Below, piece after piece: positions 8,972 to 18,500 of a stretch of 57,441 nt of DNA; the stretch's first letter is position 1; each line of letters opens with the position of its first letter. The notes beneath the pieces were generated by a model. That model had not been told where the DNA came from. It was given only the letters and a program-made list of their open reading frames with translations, and made no database searches. Source of the DNA: DATKMK01 sp035541895 (GTDB lineage Bacteria > Desulfobacterota > Binatia > HRBIN30 > JACQVA1); assembly GCA_035541895.1 (NCBI GenBank), contig DATKMK010000026.1:1-57441 (forward strand), given 5' to 3'. A program made the position numbers and the translations under genes.

Positions 8972-9772
8972 CTAACTTCGCGTGCCGGCGCGACGAGTAG
9001 CGCCGAGCGCGTCGCGCTTTGCGGCGCAGCTCGCGCACTCGGCGCGCTCGCAGACGAACACGTACGGATCGGCTTCGAGCGCCTGCGCGGCCAAGGTGAT
9101 CACGTAGCGGACGCTGAACTTGCGAGCGCGGCCGTTCGCCAGCGGTGCCGAGATGACCTTGCTTGGGTCGAGCCGCTCTTCCAAGCGATCGAACGCGATA
9201 CTGCATCCCGGTACATTCTCGAGGACCACACGTTCTTCGTACCCGGCGGAGTTGAGGCGAATCGCGGAACGGCGTTGCAGATACGGCACTTGCAGCCGCT
9301 CTTCCGCGAGATGGATGGCGGTGACGGCGTGCAGACTGGTGCCGAGCAGCAAGACGTGCCCCTGCGCGATGTTGAGTTTCTTCAGCGGCCCCAGCACGTT
9401 GTTGTCGCGCTGAGTCGAGAGCAGATCGCGCGCCTGCCGGCCGTAGGCCGCAAACGAATGCGTCGGGTGAGTGCTGCGCAAAACGCCGGGTACGCGGCGA
9501 AACGCTTCAGCGACCGCGCCGATTTCTCGGCTCACCGGAAGGTCCGGATGAAACGCCACCGTGCGTCCGGGATGCAATCCGATCAGCGTTTCCGCGTAGG
9601 TGAAGGCCGGCATCAGCACGGTGCCGGTCCCGAGGACATCGAGCAGCGCGTGACACACGGTGGCGGCACCACCGTCGACGTTGCCGAACGACGAGAGCGA
9701 TGCGTGAACCACGACCTGATTGCCGCGCACCCCAAGCTGCTCGAAAAGTTGTTTGAGATCGTCGCGATTCAT
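8972..9772 (-). CDS. AAC(3)-family N-acetyltransferase-like protein
   Basis: 266 residues from ATG 9772, chosen because it overlaps the upstream stop as ATGA and begins MNRDDLKQLFEQLGV, the usual helix of the fold. VVVHASLSSFGNVDGGA and LMPAFTYAETL match the acetyl-CoA-dependent aminoglycoside 3-N-acetyltransferase superfamily, as does RSTHPTHSFAAYG with its conserved His residues. Many chromosomal members act on unknown amines, and nothing here shows antibiotic resistance. The C-terminus is cysteine-rich (VCERAECASCAAK), which is unusual for the family and could bind a metal. It is translationally coupled to the MetE-like gene. Confidence 0.75.
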   Translation of the reverse strand: MNRDDLKQLFEQLGVRGNQVVVHASLSSFGNVDGGAATVCHALLDVLGTGTVLMPAFTYAETLIGLHPGRTVAFHPDLPVSREIGAVAEAFRRVPGVLRSTHPTHSFAAYGRQARDLLSTQRDNNVLGPLKKLNIAQGHVLLLGTSLHAVTAIHLAEERLQVPYLQRRSAIRLNSAGYEERVVLENVPGCSIAFDRLEERLDPSKVISAPLANGRARKFSVRYVITLAAQALEADPYVFVCERAECASCAAKRDALGATRRAGTRS

Positions 9773-10680
9773 GCGGCCATACGCTGAACCAAGGCGGTGC
9801 GAATGGTGCCGAGCAGCCGGAGCTTCTCGATTGCCTGCGCGGCTGTCAGCTCGCTCAAGCCGCACGACGGCTGCAAGTACACCGTATCGAGCGCGTAGCG
9901 ATGGAGGAGCTGGCTCAGGGAGTTCGCAACCGCTGCAGCGTCTTCAAGCTGTGGGTTGCGGCCGTCGACGACGCCGAGCGCCAAGAGCTTGCTTGCGCCG
10001 GTGTCGGCGATGGTTTGCGCCAGTCGCGGGCTGCAACTCAGATCGACCGCGACGATGTCGGCGGGAATCGAATTGAGCTGAGGATACAGCGGGTCGCTGT
10101 CGAAGAAGTATGTGGCGATGGCGATCTCGGCGTTGCCGCGCGCTGCATACAGCGGCTCGAACAGTTGGCGGAGGAGGCGAATGTCCTCCGCGTGCTGACA
10201 GATTGCCGGCTCATCGATTTGAATCATCGGCGCGCCCGCCGCTGCCAAGTCGCGCACCTCGCCCGCGAGCGCGCCGGCGAGGTCCTGCGCCAACTCGCGG
10301 TAGGTTGGATAGGCGGAGGTCTCGATGACGCTGAGTCGCGCCAGCGTGTACGGACCGACGAAGACGGCTTTCACCGGACGATCGGCGATGTCTGATGCCA
10401 TCCGAAAGTGATCGACGAGCGCCGGTGAGATGCGATGCACTCGATCGCGAACGATTGGCGTGCGCAGCCGAGACGCGGTGGCGAAGAAGGCGCGCGCCTG
10501 CCCGAACTCGAAACCGGAAAGCGAACGCACCACGTGCTCCGCATCGCAGAGGTGGCCATCGGTGACGAGATCGAGCCCCGCGTCCTGCTGCGCCGCCACC
10601 GCAGTCGCCATCGCGTCACGGTCGGTTCGCGCCGCGGCGAGTCGAGGGAAGCTGCTATGGTTGGCGGTCAGCACCTTCAT
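9769..10680 (-). CDS. MetE C-terminal-like (cobalamin-independent methionine synthase-type) protein
   Basis: 303 residues from ATG 10680. The frame is open further upstream, but this Met begins MKVLTANHSSFPR, the normal strand-one start. GLDLVTDGHL, AVFVGPYTLARLS, MIQIDEPAI and VYLQPSCGLSELTAAQA match the zinc-dependent TIM-barrel catalytic half of MetE. In that family one His and two Cys residues bind zinc. The QPSCGL Cys is present, and the others are less clear from inspection. Only the C-terminal domain is present, as in archaeal-type MetE and vinyl-ether-forming relatives, so the methyl donor and acceptor are uncertain. First gene of the minus-strand operon. Confidence 0.75.
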   Translation of the reverse strand: MKVLTANHSSFPRLAAARTDRDAMATAVAAQQDAGLDLVTDGHLCDAEHVVRSLSGFEFGQARAFFATASRLRTPIVRDRVHRISPALVDHFRMASDIADRPVKAVFVGPYTLARLSVIETSAYPTYRELAQDLAGALAGEVRDLAAAGAPMIQIDEPAICQHAEDIRLLRQLFEPLYAARGNAEIAIATYFFDSDPLYPQLNSIPADIVAVDLSCSPRLAQTIADTGASKLLALGVVDGRNPQLEDAAAVANSLSQLLHRYALDTVYLQPSCGLSELTAAQAIEKLRLLGTIRTALVQRMAA

Positions 10681-10796
10681 GCGGTCGCAGACCATATCGA
10701 GGCGATCCGCGGACGGCAACCGTCGCGCGCATGCGCGCAGCAATCTTGTCGCCTCAGCGGTCCGGTGATACACGCAGCCAACGCGAGGGTTTGGAC

Positions 10797-11183
10797 ATGA
10801 TGTTGATTGGTCGCTTTCTCGTCACCGCGTTCTTCGCCGTCGCCTTCGGGCAGTCGGCGCTCGACAAGCTGTTCGATCGGGACGGCAACGTCAGCTACTT
10901 CCAGGACCACTTCAAGAACAGCCCGATTCCGCCCGAGCTGGTCGGCCCGCTTTTTATGCTCCTCACGGCGATCGAAGCGGCAGCCGGCGCGCTGTGCGCG
11001 CTTGGATTGCTGACCTTCAGCTTCGTGCGACCAGGGCTGGGCATTGCCGGCCTCGGCGTCGCCACTGCCGGCTTCGCGTTGCTCTGTCTCCTCGTCGGCC
11101 AACGGCTGGCCAAGGACTACGCCGGCGCCGCTGTCGTAGCCGCGTACTTCGCAGTGGCGTTGCTCGGCATCAGTTTGTTTTAG
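10797..11183 (+). CDS. DoxX-type small membrane protein
   Basis: 128 residues from ATG 10797 (a second ATG follows at once), preceded by a GAGGG at about 8 nt. Four hydrophobic segments are visible at about residues 3-20, 48-68, 72-93 and 103-126. The N-terminal LIGRFLVTAFFAVAFGQSAL followed by a KLFD loop is typical of DoxX/DoxD-like membrane proteins. Family members have been tied to quinone-linked redox or stress functions, but no function can be assigned here. It is divergent from the MetE-like gene with about 115 bp between them. Confidence 0.7.
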   Translation: MMLIGRFLVTAFFAVAFGQSALDKLFDRDGNVSYFQDHFKNSPIPPELVGPLFMLLTAIEAAAGALCALGLLTFSFVRPGLGIAGLGVATAGFALLCLLVGQRLAKDYAGAAVVAAYFAVALLGISLF

Positions 11184-11207
11184 CGGCTTCTGAAAGACAC
11201 CAGTCCG

Positions 11208-11331
11208 TACTTCGAGCTCGTCGAGCGCCGTCGTGCCCGCGGGTTGATGGTCTACGAAACCCTGCCCGGGCGCACGGCAAGACGATTTCGTACCTTCCCG
11301 TGCTGGAGATGCTGCGCAACCTCTGCGGCGG
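11208..11331 (+). pseudogene. Remnant of a cyclase/ATPase-family gene (piece just after Walker A)
   Basis: Reading from 11208 gives YFELVERRRARGLMVYET. After a frame change near 11262-11270 it gives AHGKTISYLPVLEMLRNLCG. These two pieces line up with the segment directly after the Walker A motif in the four large paralogues of this window, for example CFEFLERCRSRGLMTYETTG then VAHGKAIPLLPILRLFRAFF in the protein at 15522. The reading frame is broken and no cyclase or ATPase motifs flank it. It is therefore a decayed fragment of one more member of the family, on the same strand as the intact copies. Confidence 0.7.
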
Positions 11332-11460
11332 ACACCGCGCGTCCGCATGGTGTCCGAGGTGGAGGCGAGGGCTAGGACCCGCCTCGAGATGGCGGAGCGA
11401 CTCGACGTCGACGCCGAACCATCGGCATCGCCGACAGCATGTTCGCATTCGCGCGTCGAG

Positions 11461-11908
11461 TCACAGTGTCAGGGTGTAGATGTCGATCGGATCGCTGCGG
11501 CCGCGGATAGGTGTGGGGCCGCGTGCGACGAATGCCGTGCCGTCCGCGGCGGCGTACCCGCATCGGCGCGTGTTTTCCACCACGCGGCGTTTCGCCCTTG
11601 AACAAGTCCGACGCCCACGCACTGCGCGCTGGCGCCGAGCCAATCCCGATCGGGTGGCGTGTAGATCCGCCCCATGTTGACGCACTTGGTAGGGGCCTCC
11701 GGTGGGCCGATGACGTCGTAGCTCGAGGTCTCGGTGATCAGCCAACTGTCCTTCTTCCGTCCGCCCACTCATTGGTCTGGTAGATCGCCTTGACGCTCTC
11801 ATCGTAGGTGAGAGCGGCGAGAGCCAGAGGCTCGTCTTCATAGAACGGATGAAGAAGCGCCTTCGCCGTCCACTTGGGCGGAAGCACGGGACGCTGTGAG
11901 GCGGACAC
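11461..11908 (-). pseudogene. Frameshifted gene of unknown family
   Basis: Three stretches with protein-like composition follow each other in different frames on the minus strand. First is SASQRPVLPPKWTAKALLHP... through KAIYQTNEWADG. Next is GRKKDSWLITETSSYDVIG... through ASAQCVGV. Last, after a short FKGETPRGGKHAPMR piece, is CGYAAADGTAFVARG... ending DPIDIYTLTL and a stop at 11461-11463. Together they would make a protein of about 145 residues from a GTG near 11908. The frame changes lie near 11760 and 11600 and between the last pieces. I do not recognise the family. Either the gene is decayed, consistent with the neighbouring remnant, or the assembly has indel errors. Confidence 0.55.
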
Positions 11909-12060
11909 GCCGATAGCATTAGGGCGGCCAAGCTGGTGACAACTCGAATGCTTCTCGCTCGAGCGCGTTGCACCATAAGAGCCCCCCTAAGTCGCCAAGC
12001 TGGTCGCGCAGGTCGCGCGCGGATAACCCCGCGGCCGCGGCGCGAATTCAGAAGTCGGTC
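11909..12060. other. Intergenic between the pseudogene and the acyltransferase-CNBD gene
   Basis: About 150 bp with no feature recognised. Confidence 0.4.
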
Positions 12061-13176
12061 TCAGTGCTGCTTCAGAAGTCTGAGGCACAGCATCTTCGAG
12101 ATGTTGAACAGCAAATGTGCCGCGACGCCGGGATCGTTGCTGATCATCTGGCGCAAAGTGGCTTCGCTCAGGCTGAGGATTCGGACGTTGTCGGTGGCGG
12201 CGTAGACGTCTTGCGAACGCGGCTGTTCCAACAGAAAGGCCATCTCGCCGAAGACGTCGCCGCGCCCAAACACGGCCACCGGGGTGTCGCCGTCGCGCAC
12301 CTCGACGGTTCCGTCGAGGACAACAAACAGATTGCGCGCGACGCCGCCCTTCTTGAGCAAGCGATCACCGGCGCGGCACTCGATGATGTTGCTCTTGTCG
12401 AGACAGCGCGCTGCCTGCTCTTCGCTGAGCCCGTCGAGCGCGGCTGGCCGGGCGCCGTCGATCTCGGTCAAGGCGCCGTGCACGTGTGCCCAATAGGCGG
12501 CCGAGCCGAGCAGCCGCCGGCTCATCACGGCTGTGCCGGCCGCGGTCAGTCGCTCGACACAGGCCGGGACGCGCGCGTCGATTCCGAAGTCGCGGAGGTA
12601 TTCGAGCAGTGGCGAGTTGATGCGTCGAAGATACGCGACGTCCTCGGGGACGAAGACGATCGGAATGAGATACCCGGCTTCGGGACTGTTCACGTTCTGC
12701 TTCGAATAGGTACGCTGGCCGAGCCCGAGATACAGGTTGAGCAGGTGCGGCTCACAATCGCCGAAGCACAACTGAATGCGATGCTCGTTCGCGAAGCGTA
12801 GCGATTCGCCGATCAGGCGCAGGAATAGGTCGGTGCCGCGCAAGCGTGGTACCACCATGCCGCGCTCCCCGACCGAGATGGCCGATTGCGGTACCTCGCT
12901 CAGAAACGGGGCGAGTTGGTACTGCTCGATCATGCGCTGCGGGAGCGGCGCGTCGCCGCCCCACGTGCTGCGTGCCGTGGCCACGACCTCGCCATTCTCG
13001 GTCGCGTAGAAGATGCGGCTCTGCGCATCAACGGGCTCGTAGAATAAGCGCTGCTGGTGGTCGGCCACGCTGTGGTACTTCCCCATCTCTTCGACGTAGA
13101 TGCGATAGCGGAAACGGTAGACCGCGCGCTTCTCTTCTTCGGTCTCAGCCATGGCGATACAGATGTTGGAGGGCAT
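12061..13176 (-). CDS. Acyltransferase-like (FeeM/autoinducer-synthase-type GNAT) domain fused to cyclic-nucleotide-binding domain
   Basis: 371 residues. Residues 1-200 look like the N-acyl amino acid synthase (FeeM)/acyl-homoserine-lactone synthase branch of the GNAT fold. RAVYRFRYRIYVEEMGKY near residue 18 is the typical R-x-x-VF-x-E motif region, and VGERGMVVPRLRGTDLFLRL around residue 102 matches the acyl-carrier-binding strand. Residues about 245-371 form a CAP_ED domain: GDRLLKKGG at 270, NLFVVLDGTVEV at 282, and a phosphate-binding cassette FGEMAFLLEQPRSQDV at 309-324 with the phosphate-binding Arg at 320. No helix-turn-helix follows, so it is not a Crp-type regulator. It may make an acylated small molecule or acylate a protein under cyclic-nucleotide control (inference). 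It is divergent from the P450-CNBD gene. Start ATG 13176 is preferred, with 13152 as an alternative. Confidence 0.75.
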   Translation of the reverse strand: MPSNICIAMAETEEEKRAVYRFRYRIYVEEMGKYHSVADHQQRLFYEPVDAQSRIFYATENGEVVATARSTWGGDAPLPQRMIEQYQLAPFLSEVPQSAISVGERGMVVPRLRGTDLFLRLIGESLRFANEHRIQLCFGDCEPHLLNLYLGLGQRTYSKQNVNSPEAGYLIPIVFVPEDVAYLRRINSPLLEYLRDFGIDARVPACVERLTAAGTAVMSRRLLGSAAYWAHVHGALTEIDGARPAALDGLSEEQAARCLDKSNIIECRAGDRLLKKGGVARNLFVVLDGTVEVRDGDTPVAVFGRGDVFGEMAFLLEQPRSQDVYAATDNVRILSLSEATLRQMISNDPGVAAHLLFNISKMLCLRLLKQH

Positions 13177-13552
13177 CGTCTTCTCGCAGCAACGGCGTGG
13201 CGAACCGCACGCGACGCCGATGGGAACCCACGTAGTCGATTCCTCGATCTTGGGTCAAGCGACGCGTGGTGCCAGCGCGCCAGCCTTCAGTTCCCCTCCA
13301 GTTGCTCCCGTAGATCTACGGATGGACGCCGGCGCAGGAACTGTGCCAGTACTGCCCGCAGACGCACAAGAGGTTGGCTTTCGGATCGAGAATTGATCTA
13401 GGGTGACCGGGTGCGATCGGGGGGCACTGTCCGGGGCGGCGCTGACAATGGCGTCGAGGCGCGGTTCCGTGACCGCTGCGACACAACCGAGGCGCTAGGC
13501 AGAAATCTTACCGCACCCCAACTGGGTGCCAGCGTTCGGAAGGGAGCTGGTC
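13177..13552. other. Divergent intergenic region, possible shared promoter space
   Basis: About 375 bp between the acyltransferase-CNBD and P450-CNBD starts. Short frames here carry no recognisable protein. I looked for a Crp-type TGTGA-N6-TCACA palindrome and did not find one. The only clear signal is the Shine-Dalgarno AGGGAG at 13541-13546 serving the P450 gene. Confidence 0.4.
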
Positions 13553-15394
13553 ATGAGGGACGACTCAATGCCAAATGACGCGGAGGCGGTCTTTAGCAAG
13601 CTGTTCTTTACACCCGACGGGCGCGCCAATCCGTACCCGCTGTATCACCGGCTGCGTCAGGTCGCGCCGGTGCATCGGACGAAGATGGGCATGTGGCTGC
13701 TCAGCCGTTACGACGACTGCTGGGCCGCCTTGCGCGATCCGCGCCTCGGCAAGGACTACGCGCCGCAGATTGAGCAACGCTTTGGCCCCGACTGGCGCAA
13801 GCATCTCTCGTTGACCGCTGGCGAGCACTCGATGCTGAACACCACCGGGCCCGAGCACACGCGGCTCCGCAAGCTGGTCACCAAGTCGTTCACTCCACGG
13901 ATGATCGAGAATCTCAAGCCAGCCATCGAGGCTGTCGTCAATCAGTTGCTCGATCCGGTAGCTGACGCCGGCGGCGGCAACGTCCTCGAAACCGTGGGCT
14001 TTCCGCTGCCGGTGACGATCATCGGTGAGATGCTCGGTGTTCCCGACGTCGATCGGCAGCAGTTCCGCGATCGGGTGCGCGATCTCGTCGCGATCTTTGA
14101 GATGCAGCCGGATGATGAACAGATGGCGGCGGCCGATTCCGCGCAGTTGTTCATTCGCGAGTACTTCCTGAAGCTGATCGCCGAGAAGCGCCGGAGCCGC
14201 GGCGATGACCTGCTCAGCGCCCTGGTCCACGCCGATGCCGGCGGGGATCGTCTCAGCGACGACGAGCTGGTCACTCTGGCATCGCTGCTCTTCGGCGCCG
14301 GCTTTGAAACCACCACCAATCTGTTCGGCAACGGGCTGCTGGCGCTGTTGCGCAACCCGGACCAACTGGCGTTGCTGCGTCGTGACGCCGCGCTGTGTGC
14401 CAACCTTCCTGACGAGTTTCTGCGGTACGACGGCACGGCACAGCTGGCGAATCGGGTGACCGAAGCGAGTGTCGACGTCGGTGGGGTGACGATTCCCGCC
14501 GGCGAACAGGTGTTCGCATTGCTGGGCGCCGGCAATCACGACCCGGCGCGCTTTCCCAACCCCGATGTGCTGGACGTAACGCGCAGCGACATCCAGCCGC
14601 TGACCTTCGGCGGTGGCGTACACTTCTGCCTCGGTGCGGCGCTGGCACGAGCGGAGATCGAAATCACTTTCCGCACGCTGCTGCAGCGCTTCGATCACAT
14701 CGAGCTGTCGGGAGACGAACCGCGCTTCCAGGATCGACTGACGCTGCGCGGGCTCACCGCGCTCAATGTGGCGTGTCGCGCGTCATCAGGTCCGCGGACG
14801 AGCGTCGCGGCAACGGTTGCGCCGGTAGCGGTCGAGTCGCCGACGGCGATCCCGATGGCCGAACACACCGAGCGGGGCCTGCGACCGGCTGGTGACACCG
14901 CCGCTGATTTGCGCTGGCGTGCCGAGCTGCGCCACCGCATCGAGACTGACCCCGCACGTCCCGATTCGGTGCCGGTCCGCACGGGCAAGCGGCTGGCCGC
15001 GGCCGTCGCGCTCCTGCAGAGTAACAGCTTGTTCGCCCGCTGCGACCAGCAAGAGCTGGAGCAGCTGGCCGCGACCGCGTACGCCATGAGTTTCGAGCCC
15101 GGCGACCTGCTGTGCGCCGAAGGCGGCGAGTCCCCGGAGTGTTACATCATCGAAGAAGGCCAAGCCGTCGTTACCATCGGTCGCAGGGGCGTGGCGAAAG
15201 TCGGCGAACACGACGTCGTCGGCGAACGCGGAGTGCTGCTCGACACGGTGCGCTCCGCCACGGTGACGGCGATGACGCACATGATTACCTATGCCATCTC
15301 GCGTGAACGCTTGCGCGCCTTGGTCGACGGCAACCCGACGGCGCGCCAATGGATGCTCGACGAAATGCGCCGCCGCTATCCAAATCTGGGATGA
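13553..15394 (+). CDS. Cytochrome P450 fused to a C-terminal cyclic-nucleotide-binding domain
   Basis: 613 residues from ATG 13553, which has AGGGAG 6 nt upstream. A GTG at 13526 is a weaker alternative. Residues about 12-415 are a complete bacterial P450: I-helix LLFGAGFETTTN with the acid-alcohol pair E252/T253, K-helix EFLRYDG (ExxR), and heme loop FGGGVHFCLGAALARAE with the axial Cys at 359. A low-complexity linker of about 70 residues follows. Residues about 490-613 are a CAP_ED domain: FEPGDLLCAEGGESPECYII from 514, then GERGVLLDTVRSATV with the phosphate-binding Arg kept. P450 domains are normally linked to ferredoxin or reductase modules, so a cyclic-nucleotide sensor is unexpected. 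No DNA-binding domain is present. The substrate is unknown. The first cyclase gene lies 127 bp downstream with a hairpin between. Confidence 0.92.
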   Translation: MRDDSMPNDAEAVFSKLFFTPDGRANPYPLYHRLRQVAPVHRTKMGMWLLSRYDDCWAALRDPRLGKDYAPQIEQRFGPDWRKHLSLTAGEHSMLNTTGPEHTRLRKLVTKSFTPRMIENLKPAIEAVVNQLLDPVADAGGGNVLETVGFPLPVTIIGEMLGVPDVDRQQFRDRVRDLVAIFEMQPDDEQMAAADSAQLFIREYFLKLIAEKRRSRGDDLLSALVHADAGGDRLSDDELVTLASLLFGAGFETTTNLFGNGLLALLRNPDQLALLRRDAALCANLPDEFLRYDGTAQLANRVTEASVDVGGVTIPAGEQVFALLGAGNHDPARFPNPDVLDVTRSDIQPLTFGGGVHFCLGAALARAEIEITFRTLLQRFDHIELSGDEPRFQDRLTLRGLTALNVACRASSGPRTSVAATVAPVAVESPTAIPMAEHTERGLRPAGDTAADLRWRAELRHRIETDPARPDSVPVRTGKRLAAAVALLQSNSLFARCDQQELEQLAATAYAMSFEPGDLLCAEGGESPECYIIEEGQAVVTIGRRGVAKVGEHDVVGERGVLLDTVRSATVTAMTHMITYAISRERLRALVDGNPTARQWMLDEMRRRYPNLG

Positions 15395-15437
15395 GGGTGG
15401 GGGTGAGCGGCACTAGTGATGGATCCGCAGCGATCCT

Positions 15438-15473
15438 CGGAGTGCGGCAGCCGCACATGGCTGCCGCACTCCG
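15438..15473 (+). terminator. Perfect 15-bp hairpin between the P450-CNBD gene and the cyclase array
   Basis: Arms 15438-15452 and 15459-15473 are exact reverse complements (CGGAGTGCGGCAGCC) around a 6-nt loop. No U-tract follows, so it is not a classical intrinsic terminator. It could slow transcription, protect the P450 mRNA end, or be a mobile palindromic repeat. Confidence 0.5.
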
Positions 15474-15521
15474 GAAGTGCTCGCAACCCTTGACCGCTGT
15501 TCATCTCAGTAGGAGCGTCTC

Positions 15522-18500
15522 GTGAAGTGTTCAAAATGCCAAACTGAGAATCTTGCCGACTCGGCGTTCTGCGAAGAATGTGGCGGACCGCTGGAAGCCG
15601 CCTGCCCGAGCTGCGGAACCAGTAACCGACCGACCGCCAACTTCTGCCGCAAGTGCCGCGCGGAGTTCGTCGGCAGTGGGCAGGCGGCGGCAAGCAGCTC
15701 TCTTCGATCCCCGACGCCCGATCCCCGGAGTTACACTCCGAAACACTTGGCGGACAAAATCCTGCAATCGAAGTCGGCGCTCGAAGGCGAGCGCAAGCAG
15801 GTCACGGTGCTGTTCGCCGACGTGAAGGGCTCAATGGATCTTGCCGGGCAGCTCGATCCCGAGGAATGGCATCACATCCTCGACCGCTTCTTCCAGATCC
15901 TCACCGATGGCGTGCACCGCTTCGAGGGGACGGTGAATCAGTACACCGGCGACGGCATCATGGCGCTGTTCGGCGCGCCCATCACGCATGAGGACCATGC
16001 CCGCCGCGCCTGCTACGCCGCGCTGCACCTGCTCGATGGGCTGCGCAGCTACGCCAACGAGCTGCGCCTGCGCCGCGGTCTGAGCTTCTCGGCGCGCCTC
16101 GGAATCAATTCCGGCGAGGTGATTGTCGGCAAGATCGGCGACGACCTGCGCATGGACTACACGGCGCAGGGACACACCGTCGGCCTCGCGGCGCGCATGG
16201 AGCAGATCGCCGAACCGGGCAAGGTGTATCTGACGGCGCCCACCGCGAAGCTCATCGATGGCTACTTCGCGCTCGCCGATCTCGGCGCGATGGAGATCAA
16301 GGGCGTGCACGGGGCGATGCACGTGTTCGAGCTGCAGGGCCTCGGACAGATGCGCACTCGCCTCGACGTCTCGCGCAGCCGCGGTTTCTCGCGCTTCGTC
16401 GGCCGCGGCGACGAGATGCAGGTGCTCGAGTCGGCACTGGCACGCGCCCGCGAGGGCAACGCCCAGGTCATCGGCATCGTCGGCGACGCCGGCCTCGGCA
16501 AGAGCCGCCTGTGCTTCGAGTTCCTCGAGCGCTGCCGCTCGCGCGGCCTGATGACCTACGAGACCACCGGCGTCGCGCACGGCAAGGCGATCCCCTTGTT
16601 GCCGATCCTGCGGCTCTTCCGCGCCTTCTTCGGCGTCACCGAGCAGGACAGCGACGCCACGGCGCGCGAACGCATCGCCGGGCGACTGCTGCTGCTCGAC
16701 GAGCGCCTCCGCGACAGCCTGCCGCTCAACTTCGAGTTTATGGGTGTGCCCGATCCCGAGAATCCCGCGCCGAAGATGGATCCCGAGGCGCGCCAGCGGC
16801 AGATGTTCGACATCGTGCGGCGCGTGATCCAGGCGCGCGGCCAGAAGGAGACCACGGTCACGCTGCTCGAGGATCTGCACTGGTTCGACGGCGGCAGCGC
16901 CGCCTTCCTTGAGCCATTGATCGACGCCGCCGTCGGCACCCGCGCCCTCGTCCTGCTCAACTTCCGCCCCGAGTACCAGGCGCCGTGGATGGGCAAGTCG
17001 TTCTTCCATCAGCTCCCCATCTCGCCGCTCGGACCCGACGCCATCCGCGAGCTGGTCGACGCGCTGCTCGGCAGCGATCCCAGCACCCGCGGCCTCGCCG
17101 AGGCGATTCACCAGCGCACTGCCGGCAACCCGTTTTTCACCGAGGAAGTGATCCAGAACCTCATCGAGTCGGGAAAGCTCCAGGGCAGCAAGGGCGCCTA
17201 TCGTCTCGTTACACCGATCGACAAGCTCGTCGTGCCAAGCTCCGTGCAGGCGCTGCTGGCGGCGCGCATCGATCGGCTGGCGGAGCGCGAGAAGGACGTG
17301 CTGCAGACCGCCGCGGTGATCGGGCGCGAGTTCGACGAACCGACGCTCGCCGCCGTCGTCGAGCAGGACGCGCCGCAACTGCGCGAGGCGCTGCAGAGAC
17401 TCAAGGACACCGAGTTCGTCTACGAGCAGTCGCTCTACCCGGTCGCCGAGTACCTCTTCAAGCATCCGCTGACGCAGGAGGTCGCCCTGTCCTCGCAGCT
17501 CCAGGAGCGGCGCAAGCGGCTGCACGCCGCCGTGGCGCGCGTCATCGAGGCGGCGCACCCCGACAAGCTCGACGCGCAAGCCGCATTGCTGGCGCATCAC
17601 TGGGAAGAGACAGATGACGCGTTGGTCGCGGCTCGCTGGCACCGACGGGCGGCGCAGTGGGCAGGCACCAACGACATTGCCGCGTCGATGCGCCACTGGC
17701 AGCGCGTGCGCGAGCTGATCGAGGCGGATGCGGACTCCGCCGAGGCCGCGGAGCTCGGCGCCGATGCTTGCCGCCAGACGTTGGCCGTCGGCTTCCGCCT
17801 GGGGCTCTCGCCCGAAGAGGAAGCGCGGGCTTTCAGCGAGGGGAAGCGCTGGGCCCAGCGGAGTGGTGACATCAGAGCCGACGCTCTGCTCGAGACGGCT
17901 TACTCGATCGTCGCGAATAGCACCGGCCGGATCGAAGAGGGCGTGCGGCACGCTCTCGAAGGCCAGCGCCTCCTGCTGCAAACCGAGGACGAGGAGTTGC
18001 GCGCACTCGCGCCGTGGACGGCCTCCTACCCGCTCTTCTGCGCCGGGCAGTTGACCCGCTCGCGCGAGCTCTTGGAGGCATTGCTCGAGTCGTCGCGCGG
18101 ACGCCCCGAATTGGGCTTCACCCTGTGGAATCTCAGCGCTTGGGCGTTCAGCCAGTTCATGTTGGGACAGATCGAGATCCACGTCGGCAACTTGGACAGC
18201 GGGAGAGCGCAGATCGAGCACGGCGTCGAAGTGGCGCGACGGTGCGGCGATACGGAGAGCGAGGGTTGGGCCCTCTCCTGGCTCGGTGCGGCGGCTGACA
18301 TCGCCGGCGACGTCGAGGGTGGTCTCGGTCCGTGCCAGCGGAGCGTCGAGATCGCCGAGAAGATCGGCAGCCCCTACTCGCGTGCCGTTGCCTACTACCG
18401 CCTCGGGGTTCTGGTCGGCGGGGCCGGAAGGTGGGCGGAGGCGGTCGAGACCCTGGAACAGGCACTGGCAATCGCGCGCCAGTGTCGCACCTATCTCGAA

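Noticed and set aside
8972..9772. AAC(3)-like gene as an aminoglycoside resistance gene
   Set aside because: Only fold-level similarity, chromosomal operon context with heme genes, no mobile element. Most such homologues have other substrates.
13177..13552. Crp-type operator between the two divergent CNBD genes
   Set aside because: No TGTGA-N6-TCACA palindrome was found, only isolated GTGA half sites expected by chance.
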